Below are positions 51,199 to 61,400 of a stretch of DNA of 64,000 bases, in pieces (position 1 is the first letter of the stretch; each line of letters starts with the position of its first letter). The DNA lies in the NCBI GenBank assembly GCA_036380715.1, contig DASVEF010000157.1:1-64000 (forward strand), in the 5' to 3' direction. Source of the stretch: UBA5704 sp036380715. GTDB lineage: Bacteria > Acidobacteriota > Thermoanaerobaculia > Multivoradales > UBA5704. A program made the position numbers and the translations under genes. A model generated the notes under the pieces. That model saw only the letters and a program-made list of their open reading frames with translations, did not search any database and was not told the origin of the DNA.

Positions 51199-52383
51199 AT
51201 GGACAGCGACACCAGGGGCGCCGCGGACAAGCTGTATTTCCGAGGGCTCGACAGCCTCCGCTTCCTCGCGGCGCTGTTCGTGGTGCTCGGCCACATCCCC
51301 ATGAACCAGTCGGCGGTCGGCCTGCCCGACCATCACGCCGGCGTGGCCTTCTACCGCGGCATCTCCGCCGTCTGCTTCTTCTTCACCCTCAGCGGTTTTC
51401 TCATCACCTACCTCCTGCTCGAGGAGCACCGGCGGACGGGCGGCATCCAGGTGCGCAGCTTCTACCTGCGCCGGGTCTGCCGCATCTGGCCGCTCTACTT
51501 CCTCATCGTCTTCGCCGGGCTGATCGCCTACAACGCCCTGTTCCCCCGGCTCGGCATCCAGTACCCGGTGGCATACAGCCCGGGCCTGGCGCTGCTGCTG
51601 TACGTCCTCATGCTCCCCAACCTGATGAACAGCCTCTATACGGTCGGCGGGCTGCTCAACCCGCTCTGGTCGATCGGCGTGGAAGAGCAGTTCTATCTCG
51701 CCTGGGCGCCGGCGGTGAAGCGCTTCGCGCGCGTGCTGCCGTACGTCTGCGCGGCCGTGCTGGCGGTCTCCTTCGCCGTGTTCGTCATCAACGAGCTGGG
51801 CGGGCTGGGCGCCGCCGCTCCCTGGCTGAAGCGGTTCATCGGCCAGATCAAGCTCCACTTCATGGCCGCCGGCGCCCTCTGCGCCTGGTGCCTCCACAGG
51901 CACCGGGAGCGCCTGCTCGCCCTGCCGGTCTTTTCGAGCCGGATCGTGCAGCTCGCCCTCTTCGCCCTGCTGCTCGACTTCTACCTGCTCTACGGGATCC
52001 GCTGGGGCCTGTTCCTCGACGAGGCGGTGCAGCTCGTCCTCTACTCGTGGATCATCGTCACCGTCGCGGCCAACCCGCGCAATATGATCCCGGTGGAGAA
52101 CCGGGCCTTCGACTATCTGGGGAAGATCTCGTACGGGCTGTACATGTACCACATGTTCGCCGTCTACCTGACCTCCGCGACGTTCAAAGCCACGACCTGG
52201 TGGCAGGGCCGGCCCGCGCTCTACATCGCGGCCTACTACGCCATGGCCCTCGGCCTGACCGCCCTCGCCGCTCACCTGTCCTACCGCTGGTTCGAGCTCC
52301 CCTTCCTGCGCCTCAAGGACCGGAAGTGGTCGCTGCCGGCCGCCGCTCCGCGCGCCGGAGTCGAAGCTGTCCCGGCTCCGTGA
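51199..52383 (+). CDS. Acyltransferase family 3 membrane protein (O-acetyltransferase)
   Basis: A 394-residue polytopic membrane enzyme that acylates sugar hydroxyls, usually with acetyl groups. RGLDSLRFLAALFVVLGHIP at about 15-34 holds the conserved Arg and His; FFFTLSGFLITYLLLEEH and SFYLRRVCRIWPLYFL are the next signatures, and WSIGVEEQFYL follows at about 158. It ends in a GTGA overlap with the next gene. Confidence 0.92.
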   Translation: MDSDTRGAADKLYFRGLDSLRFLAALFVVLGHIPMNQSAVGLPDHHAGVAFYRGISAVCFFFTLSGFLITYLLLEEHRRTGGIQVRSFYLRRVCRIWPLYFLIVFAGLIAYNALFPRLGIQYPVAYSPGLALLLYVLMLPNLMNSLYTVGGLLNPLWSIGVEEQFYLAWAPAVKRFARVLPYVCAAVLAVSFAVFVINELGGLGAAAPWLKRFIGQIKLHFMAAGALCAWCLHRHRERLLALPVFSSRIVQLALFALLLDFYLLYGIRWGLFLDEAVQLVLYSWIIVTVAANPRNMIPVENRAFDYLGKISYGLYMYHMFAVYLTSATFKATTWWQGRPALYIAAYYAMALGLTALAAHLSYRWFELPFLRLKDRKWSLPAAAPRAGVEAVPAP

Positions 52384-53474
52384 GGCGCCTGGTCTACCTC
52401 TGTGACTGGCTGCCGCCCGACTTCGGCGCGGTCGGGCAGTACAGTCTCCTCTTCGCCCGCGAGCGCGCCGCCGCCGGCGAGGACGTGACGCTCGCCGGGC
52501 TCTCCTCGGCCGCGGACTCCGTCGAAGAGGAGGCAATCGGCCAGGGGCGGCTCCGCATCGTCCGCCTCCACACCGAGGTCTACGACCGGGCGAATTTACG
52601 GCAGCGGGCGCTGTGGACCGCGCGGACCAATCTCGCTCTGATCCGGCGGCTCTGGCGGGAAATGCGCCAGTCCGACGAGATCCTGTTCACCGGCAGCCCG
52701 CCGTTCCTGGTCCACCTGCTGGTCCCGCTCAACCTCCTCCTGCGCAAGCCGTTGACCTACCGCATCACCGATTTCCATCCGGAGTGCCTGATGGCCGAGA
52801 TGGGCCGGGCGCCGGCCGCGCTGCGCCTCCTTCACCGCTGGACCGTGGCCTTGCGCCGCCGGGTCGACCGCTTCGAGGTGCTCGGCGAGGACCAGCGCCG
52901 GCGCCTGCTGGAGATCGGGATCGACCCCGGAAGGATCTTCCTCAAGCGCGACCCCTCGCCGGTCGAGATCCCGCCGGACATCCGGCCGCTCGACCTGCCG
53001 GAGGAGCTGCGCGGCAAGCGCGTCCTTCTCTACTCCGGCAACTTCGGCGTGGCCCACGATCATGAGACGTTTCTCGCGGGGTACCATCGGCACCACCGCG
53101 AAGGCTCGGGAAAAGTCGTGCTCTGGCTCAACGCCACGGGCGCCAAGGCCGACCGGGTCGAGGAGGCCCTGCGCCGCGAGGGGCTGCCGGTCCACCGCGG
53201 CCGGCCGGTCCCGCTGGAGCTGCTGCCGCGGCTGCTCGTCACGCCGGATGTCCACCTGATCACCCTGCGCGACGAATTCGTCGGCTACGTCCTCCCCTCC
53301 AAAGTCCACGGTTGCGTCCGCTCCGGCCGCCGGGTGCTCTTCATCGGCAGCGAGCGGTCCGACGTCCACCTCCTCTGCGCCGAGGGGCTCCCCCTGGGCC
53401 GCTACCGCCGGGTGGACGTGGGCGATGCGGCCGGCGTGGCCCGGGCTCTCGACGAGATCGCCGAAACACCTTGA
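52380..53474 (+). CDS. Glycosyltransferase, family 4 (WbuB-like)
   Basis: A 364-residue GT-B enzyme. VYLCDWLPPDFGAVGQYS opens it; EILFTGSPPFLVHLLVPLN and ITDFHPECLMAEMG resemble WbuB/fucosyltransferase-like GT4 enzymes; LLYSGNFGVAHDHETFLAGY begins the donor domain. The usual C-terminal E-x7-E is weakly represented (FVGYVLPSKVHGCVRSGRRVL), as in that subgroup. GTG start in a GTGA overlap. Confidence 0.85.
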   Translation: MRRLVYLCDWLPPDFGAVGQYSLLFARERAAAGEDVTLAGLSSAADSVEEEAIGQGRLRIVRLHTEVYDRANLRQRALWTARTNLALIRRLWREMRQSDEILFTGSPPFLVHLLVPLNLLLRKPLTYRITDFHPECLMAEMGRAPAALRLLHRWTVALRRRVDRFEVLGEDQRRRLLEIGIDPGRIFLKRDPSPVEIPPDIRPLDLPEELRGKRVLLYSGNFGVAHDHETFLAGYHRHHREGSGKVVLWLNATGAKADRVEEALRREGLPVHRGRPVPLELLPRLLVTPDVHLITLRDEFVGYVLPSKVHGCVRSGRRVLFIGSERSDVHLLCAEGLPLGRYRRVDVGDAAGVARALDEIAETP

Positions 53475-53485
53475 CTCATACATAT

Positions 53486-53514
53486 TTGGCATTCAGAGCG
53501 TTTTCGCGTATCAT
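53486..53514 (+). promoter_or_regulatory. Sigma-70-type promoter before the initiating transferase gene
   Basis: TTGGCA (53486-53491), 17 bp, TATCAT (53509-53514). Transcription would start near 53521, giving a leader of about 60 nt. It lies in the only sizeable AT-rich gap between supercluster genes. Confidence 0.55.
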
Positions 53515-53582
53515 CGCGGCAGCTTCCCAGTAATGGACTTGGAGCGCTGTGGCTGTAGCCGCGCAGGAGAGCGGCGCTGTAC

Positions 53583-54761
53583 ATGGACGACATCCTTTTC
53601 TACGCCCTCGGTGCGGCCGTGATCGCCGCCCTCCTCACCGACCTGATGGTGCCCGCCGTGGCGCGCTTGGCCGTGGCTCTGCGCGCGCTGGATCACCCCG
53701 GCGAGCGGAAGCAGCAGGCCTCCGCCGTGCCCCGCCTGGGCGGCGTGGCGATCGCCATCGGCCTGGCGCTCGGCGGTGGTATGACCGCGATCTCGCGCTG
53801 GGGCGAGTGGGACGGGCTCCAGCGCAGCGAAATCGTGGCGCTGGCGCTCGGCACCGGGCTGGTCTTCCTGGTGGGCGTTGTCGACGACCTGCTCGGCGTC
53901 TCGGCGGCCAAGAAGTTCCTCGTCCAGATCGCCGCCGCCTGGCTGCTGGTGCGGATCGGCTGGTCCTTCGAGGTCCTGCGGCTCCCCGGTGTGGGCGAAG
54001 TCGAGCTCGGCCTCTTCGGCGGCGTGCTCTCGGTGATCTGGATCGTCGGCGTCACCAACGCGATCAATCTGCTCGACGGCCTCGACGGGCTCGCCGGCGG
54101 CGTGGTGGCGATCATCTCGACCAGCCTGCTCGGCTACGCGATCCTCCAGGGCAACGCCGGCACCGTACTGCTGATGGCGGCCACGGCCGGCTCGTGCATC
54201 GGCTTCCTGCGCCACAACTGGGAGCCGGCGAAGATCTTCATGGGCGACTCGGGCTCCCTGACGCTCGGGTTCCTGCTCGCCGCGGCGACCGTACACTCGT
54301 CGCTCAAGGCGTCGGCGGCCGTGGCGATCCTGGTGCCGATCCTGGCCCTCGGCCTGCCGGTGCTCGACACGCTGCTGGTGATGGCGGTCCGCTTCCTCGA
54401 CCGTCCGCACGGCGCGCTGGCCACCCGCTTCCTGCGCATGTTCCACGCCGACCGGCAGCACCTGCACCACCTGATGACCCACTTCGGCGGCACCCGTACC
54501 CGGATTGTTACGACCCTCTACGTCGTCACACTCTCCTTCTGCGCCATGGCTCTGTACATAGCCTCCACGGGCGAGACGATCCTGGGAATCGCCCTCGTCG
54601 GGCTGGAGCTCCTGATCGTCCTCGGCATGCGCAAGGTGGGCCTCGCCCGCGGAGCCCGGCAGCTCGCGGAAGCCCAGCGCAAGCAGCTCGAGGCCGGAGC
54701 CCTCACCCTCGCGCCCGAGCCGCCCGCCAAAAGAGTCTCCCACCTCCGCCGCGTCAGCTAG
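53583..54761 (+). CDS. WecA/MraY-family undecaprenyl-phosphate sugar-1-phosphate transferase
   Basis: A 392-residue polytopic enzyme that starts lipid-linked glycan synthesis by moving a sugar-1-phosphate (often GlcNAc-1-P) onto undecaprenyl phosphate. It has HPGERKQQASAVPRLGGVAI, VDD at 100-102, NAINLLDGLDGL at 159-170, FMGDSGS at 219-225 and HADRQHLHH at 288-296, the His-rich cytoplasmic loop. About 11 membrane helices. It is the only initiating enzyme seen and is set apart by its own promoter. The ribosome site (GGAG) is 13-14 nt from the ATG, a little far. Confidence 0.92.
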   Translation: MDDILFYALGAAVIAALLTDLMVPAVARLAVALRALDHPGERKQQASAVPRLGGVAIAIGLALGGGMTAISRWGEWDGLQRSEIVALALGTGLVFLVGVVDDLLGVSAAKKFLVQIAAAWLLVRIGWSFEVLRLPGVGEVELGLFGGVLSVIWIVGVTNAINLLDGLDGLAGGVVAIISTSLLGYAILQGNAGTVLLMAATAGSCIGFLRHNWEPAKIFMGDSGSLTLGFLLAAATVHSSLKASAAVAILVPILALGLPVLDTLLVMAVRFLDRPHGALATRFLRMFHADRQHLHHLMTHFGGTRTRIVTTLYVVTLSFCAMALYIASTGETILGIALVGLELLIVLGMRKVGLARGARQLAEAQRKQLEAGALTLAPEPPAKRVSHLRRVS

Positions 54762-54770
54762 CGGCCCGCC

Positions 54771-54789
54771 AGACCCGCGGAACGGGTCT
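54771..54789 (+). terminator. Hairpin after the WecA-like gene
   Basis: AGACCCG-CGGAA-CGGGTCT forms a perfect 7-bp stem 10 bp after the stop codon. Only a short pyrimidine stretch (CTCATTCC) follows, so termination may be partial. Confidence 0.5.
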
Positions 54790-54868
54790 CTCATTCCGAG
54801 TAACGCGCCTTACGACCGGTTCAGAGAGCTGCTAGGCTCTGTCCTGAATTGGAAACCAAGGAGGCGCG

Positions 54869-55621
54869 ATGACCGTGACGACCTCGATCCTCGTGAGAGT
54901 CCAGGCCAAAGGCGGCAAATTTCTCGCCGACGATATCGGCGGAGCCGAAGTGATGGTCCGGGACGCCCTGACCGGCGAGCGGCTCGGAGGCGGTCTCGCC
55001 CAAGGCACCGACTCGGGCAATCTCGCCTCGTCCTATACAGCCGGCGCCTCTCCGAGCGTCATCGTCACTCCGGGCGATCCGCCGGCGGTCCAGTGGCTTG
55101 TCCCTGACGAGACCACCTCGCACCTCCGACTCGATCTTCCGATCTGCCGCCCCACTCTCCTGGAGATCTCCGCCTGGGGACCGCTCGGCGGTCTGCAATC
55201 GGCTCACCGGGTCACAGCCACCCAGTGGATCGTCCCCGGCCAGAAGCTCGACCAGCCGCCGGGCTTCATCCTTCTGATCCCCGGCCTGATCGTCCAGGTC
55301 CTCTCACCACCGACCCACCTGACCATCACCTCCCTGCCGCAGACCGTCTCCTTCGAGGCCAACGTCGCCATGATGTGCGGCTGCCCGATCGCGGACGGCG
55401 AGCCCTGGCTCCCGGCCGACTTCGACGTCACCGCCTCGATCGGCCCCGCGGGCCAGCCTGCCGACACGGTCCTCCCTCTCGCCTACACCGGCACCACGAG
55501 CCTCTTCTCCGGCACCTGGCAGGTCACCCAATCCGGCTTCTACCAGGCCGCCGTGACCGCCATCCAGAAGAGCACCGGCAACACCGGAACCGGGACGGTG
55601 ACATTCTTCGTGAAGACCTAG
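54869..55621 (+). CDS. Hypothetical beta-rich protein
   Basis: A 250-residue protein I do not recognise. It has no signal peptide or membrane helix. Composition and strand pattern (TSILVRVQAKGGKFLADDIG, HLTITSLPQTVSFEANVAMM, GTGTVTFFVKT) suggest two or three beta-sandwich domains. A CGC motif (MMCGCPIADG, about 168-177) is the only cysteine cluster besides one at about 92. The ribosome site AAGGAGG before ATG is near ideal, so it is probably expressed. It stands alone between the supercluster and the 105-bp repeats. Confidence 0.6.
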   Translation: MTVTTSILVRVQAKGGKFLADDIGGAEVMVRDALTGERLGGGLAQGTDSGNLASSYTAGASPSVIVTPGDPPAVQWLVPDETTSHLRLDLPICRPTLLEISAWGPLGGLQSAHRVTATQWIVPGQKLDQPPGFILLIPGLIVQVLSPPTHLTITSLPQTVSFEANVAMMCGCPIADGEPWLPADFDVTASIGPAGQPADTVLPLAYTGTTSLFSGTWQVTQSGFYQAAVTAIQKSTGNTGTGTVTFFVKT

Positions 55622-55651
55622 AGGTGGCGCGGAGTCGACGATGGACCGTTG

Positions 55652-56097
55652 ACGATGGACAACGGAACGTCGTCAACCGACAACGTGGCGTTGTCGACCG
55701 ACAATGGACCATTGACGATGGTCGACGCTCCGTCGTCAACCGACGATGGACCGTTGACGATGGACAACGGAACGTCGTCAACCGTCAACGTGACGTTGGC
55801 GGCCGTCAATGGACCGCTGACGATGGTCGACGCTCCATCGTCAACCGACAATGGACCGTTGACGATGGACAACAGAACGTCGTCCGCCGACAACATCGCG
55901 TTGGCGGCCGACAACGAACCGCTGTCGATTGTCGACGCTCCGTCGTCCACCGACAATGGAGCGTTGACAATGGACAACGGAACGTCGTCCGCCGACAACG
56001 TCGCGTTGGCGGCCGACAACGGACCGCTGTCGATTGTCGACGCTCCGTCGTCCACCGGCAATGAACCGTCGACGGCGGACAACGGACCGCTCGGTGG
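55652..56097. repeat. 105-bp tandem repeat, four units plus a partial
   Basis: Units start at 55652, 55757, 55862 and 55967, each exactly 105 bp, with a partial fifth from 56072 and the tail of another at 55634-55651. Units begin ACGATGGACAACGGAACGTC. Within each unit GACGATGGACCGTTG is followed 8 bp later by an imperfect inverse, CAACGGAACGTCGTC (12 of 15 pair), so each can form a hairpin. The repeat is open in most frames, but the resulting 35-residue repeats run into groEL antisense and lack ribosome sites; I do not call a gene. Confidence 0.9.
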
Positions 56098-56141
56098 CGG
56101 CGGAGCATCGTGGCAGCCTTCGAGGCCCGCAGCCCAAACAC

Positions 56142-56177
56142 AAACGGCCGGCCCGAAACTCCGGACCGGCCGCCGTT
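56142..56177 (-). terminator. Intrinsic terminator of groES-groEL
   Basis: On the minus strand a GC-rich stem (AACGGCGGCCGG...CCGGCCGTT type, with two mismatched positions) around TCCGGAGTTTCGGG is followed by TTGTGTTT. It lies 45 bp downstream of the groEL stop. Confidence 0.7.
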
Positions 56178-56221
56178 ATCGATCAACGCCGGCGGGGACT
56201 GGCCGCCGGCAGAGAGCGGCT

Positions 56222-57868
<1,647 letters not shown>

Positions 57869-57918
57869 TTCTTATACACCTCCCAGTGTCTGGATCTCGA
57901 ATTCAGGACGGAAGCGGA

Positions 57919-58227
57919 TCAACGGTGGCCGTTGGAGCCGATCACGGCGAGGATCTCGTCCTCGCGCAGGATCACGTAGTCGTTGTCCTCGATCTTGATC
58001 TCGCTGCCGGAGTACTTGCCCATCAGGATGCGGTCGCCGGCCTGGACATCCATCGGCGCGCGCTTCCCGTCCTCCATCAGCTTGCCGGGGCCGACGGCGA
58101 TGACCTCGGCCTCCTGCGGCTTCTCTTTGGCGGTGTCGGGGATGATGATGCCGCCCCGGACCTGCTCCTGGGTCTCGATGCGCTGGACCAGAACCCGATC
58201 ATGCAACGGACGGATGTTCACGTTCAC
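57919..58227 (-). CDS. groS: Co-chaperonin GroES
   Basis: A 102-residue GroES, the lid of the GroEL chamber. IRPLHDRVLVQRIETQEQVRGGIIIPD at about 5-31 includes the mobile loop that contacts GroEL, and GDRILMGKYSGSEIKI and DYVILREDEILAVI are conserved core strands. First gene of the groES-groEL operon; GAGGTAG-like ribosome site precedes the ATG. Confidence 0.98.
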   Translation of the reverse strand: MNVNIRPLHDRVLVQRIETQEQVRGGIIIPDTAKEKPQEAEVIAVGPGKLMEDGKRAPMDVQAGDRILMGKYSGSEIKIEDNDYVILREDEILAVIGSNGHR

Positions 58228-58292
58228 GGCTCTCTACCTCCTTCACATGGATGCAACAGAATTGTCGTGTTGGTGGTCACCGCAGGGGGCTG

Positions 58293-58319
58293 TTAGCACT
58301 CGACGGCGGCGACTGCTAA
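58293..58319 (-). promoter_or_regulatory. CIRCE operator (HrcA binding site)
   Basis: TTAGCACTC, nine bases, GACTGCTAA: the CIRCE inverted repeat with a single mismatch from consensus (GAGTGCTAA). It lies just downstream of the -10 box, where HrcA binding represses groES-groEL until heat or folding stress. hrcA itself is not in the window. Confidence 0.93.
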
Positions 58320-58320
58320 C

Positions 58321-58349
58321 AGTGTAGAGAGGGGAGCGCGGGCTGTCAA
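58321..58349 (-). promoter_or_regulatory. Sigma-70 promoter of groES-groEL
   Basis: On the minus strand TTGACA (58349-58344), 17 bp, TACACT (58326-58321): perfect -35, good -10, ideal spacing. The CIRCE element begins two bases downstream. Confidence 0.88.
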
Positions 58350-58436
58350 GCCCTCCGCTTGCGCCTTCCACACAGCCGCCTCCTCCCTCACTGGGGCGGA
58401 CGGGGAAAGGCGCGGAGAAAGAGAAGAGGGGTGGAG

Positions 58437-58463
58437 GAAGTGGCGGCGGGGTGCCGCCACTTC
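58437..58463 (-). terminator. Hairpin terminator of the C25 peptidase gene
   Basis: GAAGTGGCGGC, five bases, GCCGCCACTTC: a perfect 11-bp stem 11 bp after the peptidase stop codon, followed on the minus strand by a C/T-rich tract. It separates the peptidase transcript from the groES promoter. Confidence 0.75.
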
Positions 58464-58474
58464 CGGGGCACCGG

Positions 58475-61400
58475 TTACGGCTGGACGGGCTCGACGACCA
58501 GCGCCGGATCGCCGAGGATCGTCCAGCCGACGAGGACGTCGCGCATCTCCGGATGCTGCCGGGCGAGATCCTGCTTGGCCGCCACCAGGGCATCGCCAAG
58601 GGTGACTCCAGGCTGGACGACCCGCGGCAGGTACCGCTGGCCGAGCTCGATGTCCGACCGGCTGTTGGTGAGCGCGGTCGCGCCCAGCACCGCCGCCGCC
58701 CCCTGGTTGCCCGAGAGCATCAGGGCGTGTCCCAGGGTGTTGACTGTAGGGTGGACGTAGTAGGTGTTCCAGCACCCCCACTGCGCCACCACCGAGGGCC
58801 GGCCGGCGTTCTGGAGCTGGACGGCGTGCGGGCTGGCGAACAGGATGCTGAACGACCACACGTTGTAGCTCGAGTGGCCGAAGTACTGCGTGAAGGCCAC
58901 ACCCTGATTGAGGGCGTCGACGACCTGGGCGCGCGCCACGGGCACCCCGAGGGCGTCCATGTCCACGTGCTCGACGCTCCAGCCCGCGCCCAGCCCCTGC
59001 AGCATCTGGTGGCTGATCTGCGAGAAGGAGATCCGCTCCACGCTGTCCTCGCGGTCCGCGGCGGCCAGGAAGGTCCGGGGGTAGCTCTTCGCCTCGTAGG
59101 CCAGGGTCTTGGCGATCACCGCCGCCAGCTCCTGGCTCGTCCGCACCGGCAGGCGCCCGACGGGCACATCCGGGACCGCGTCGCCGTCGACGTCGCCGAA
59201 CAGCGGGTCGGCCGGCACGAAGGTGAGACCGCCGGCCGGGACGTAGAGCGACGGGATGAAGCTCAGCGACCCGACCCCGAGGTCGTTCTTGTAGTCGTAC
59301 GTGTCGCCGCCGACCAGCACGACGTAGCGCGTCCCCTTCTCGCGCACCGCGTGCGCCACGTACTGGCGGATGGCCTCCGGGTCGACCATGCCGTTGCTCA
59401 GGTTCTCGTAGATCTGGTCGACGTCCACCACCTGGGCGGTCAGGCCCTGGGATTCCCGATGCTCGACGAGCGGCTCGACGCCCGCGGCGAAGTCGGGGTG
59501 GGAGATGACCAGGTACTCGGCGCTGCCGGTGAAGATGTCTTCCCGCGGCGGAGCGGCGAGGATCTCGGGCTTGAGCTTGCGCGCCGCCGTCGCGACCACG
59601 TAGTCAGCGGCCTCATCGGCGCCGGCGAAGGTGACGGCGAAGCTGCCGCCGCTCCCGGTCACCGCCGGTCTGGCGAGGCGCTCCATCCGGCTGCCGCGGA
59701 GGCGGTAGACGGTGACGTCGCCGCCCGGCAGGTTGCCGACGGTGAAGGCCTGGGCGGCCTCGCCCCGGAAGCTCAGGCGGCCGTCCCGCGCGAGCAGCCG
59801 CCGCGGATAGGTGATCTGGTAGGCGTTGAGGCCGATGATGTCCCAGGCGACGCCCAGGTCGAGCGGCAGCCGCAGGTCGACCTGATTGGCGCCCGCCCGC
59901 AGCAGATCGGCGGGGATCTCGACGCTCACCGCATAGGTCTGGCTGCCGTTGAACCTGACGTCGGCCAGCTCTGTGCCGTTGAGCGAGGCGATCACGTGGT
60001 GGTCGGGGCTCTTGTCCGGCCAGTCGGTGATCCCCCACAGGTCGATGCCCAGCTCGGCCGGTCCGGCGCTCCCCGATGGATCGATTACCGGATCGGTCAC
60101 CGGGATCGACAGCGAGAAGCTCGCGGGGCTGAAGATCGCCATCAGGTCCTGGTCGTACCAGGGATCGGCCCCCGGAGCCCCCGGATTGTAGGCGCGCTGG
60201 AGCTCGACCCGCGCCGTCTCCTGGTAGACGGTCACCGGATTGCGGAGCTGCGAGGCGGGCGTGTTGTCCGCGGTCGACCGCAGGGCGGCTCCGGGATCGA
60301 CACGCAAGGTGTAGTGGTTGCGGTCGCTGTACAGGCTGCTCGCCGCCTTGCCGTAGAACTCGATCGCCTCGCCCGGGCCGAAGGTGCCGGAGCCGTCGAC
60401 GAAGATCGGCACCGCCCCGTTCCGGTCGAAGAGGGCGACCTGGGTGAGCGGCACCTTGCCCATGTCGATGCCGGCCGCCTTCAGGTCCTCGAAGGTGACC
60501 CGGTAGAGGCCGTCGCCGGCGACCACCAGGCGGACGGACGGGATGTCCCGCTTCTTCCAGGAGCCCTGGCGCCGGTCGAGCTTCGCCTGGTGCTCCCGGC
60601 GGATGGACGCCCAGGGGATGGACTGCATCGCCGCCGGCTGCGATACGTCCCACTCCCCGAGCGGGAACGGACCGTGGACGTGCTCCCGGCCCTTCGTGTC
60701 GACGTCGACCAGGAGGAACGCCTCGGCCGCGGCCGGCGCCGCCTCGAAGTGATAGGTCCGTGGAGCCACCGAGTTGACGGCCTGCGATGGGATCAGCTCC
60801 TCGTGGAGGGGCTGCCACTGCTCGTCGATCAGGCCGAAGAGGAAGAACCCGGCGTTGTCCGTCTCGGTGTCCGTCGTCCAGGTGAAGAGGAGCCCGCCGT
60901 CCGGACCGGTCTCGGCCAGGAACGAGGACAGGGTCACGGGCAGCGGCGTGGGGTCGTACCGGTAGCCGAAGTTGAGGCCGGTGATGGCGTTGGACCCGGT
61001 CGCGACCGCCGCGGTCCGGCTGTTGCAGGTCGCGCACACACCGGCTTCGTCGGGGTCGCCGGTCTGCGCGTACGAGACCGGCAGGGTCGAGGTGGCCACG
61101 ACCACCACGTAGTTGCCGGCCGCCACCGCCGAGAAGACGTAGACCCCCGAGGCGTTGGTGAGGACGCTCGTGAGGCGCGCGCCGTCGGCCGGGTCGCCGT
61201 CGCCGTTGGGATCGCTCCACAGCTCGACGCGGACGTTGTCGAGCCGCGGCTCGCCGCCGTCGATCACGCCGTTGGCGCTGGCCCCCGAGCTGTCGTCCCA
61301 CACGGTGCCGGTGATCGAGCCGGTGGGCGCGTTGGCGATGCCGTTGTTGGCGCTGGCGCTGACCGGCGTCGGCGTCTCGGTGCTGGCGGCGTAGGCGGTG

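Noticed and set aside
55652..56097. 105-bp repeats as CRISPR or as a repeat protein gene
   Set aside because: No spacers; several frames are open on both strands, none has a ribosome site, and the longest runs antisense through groEL.
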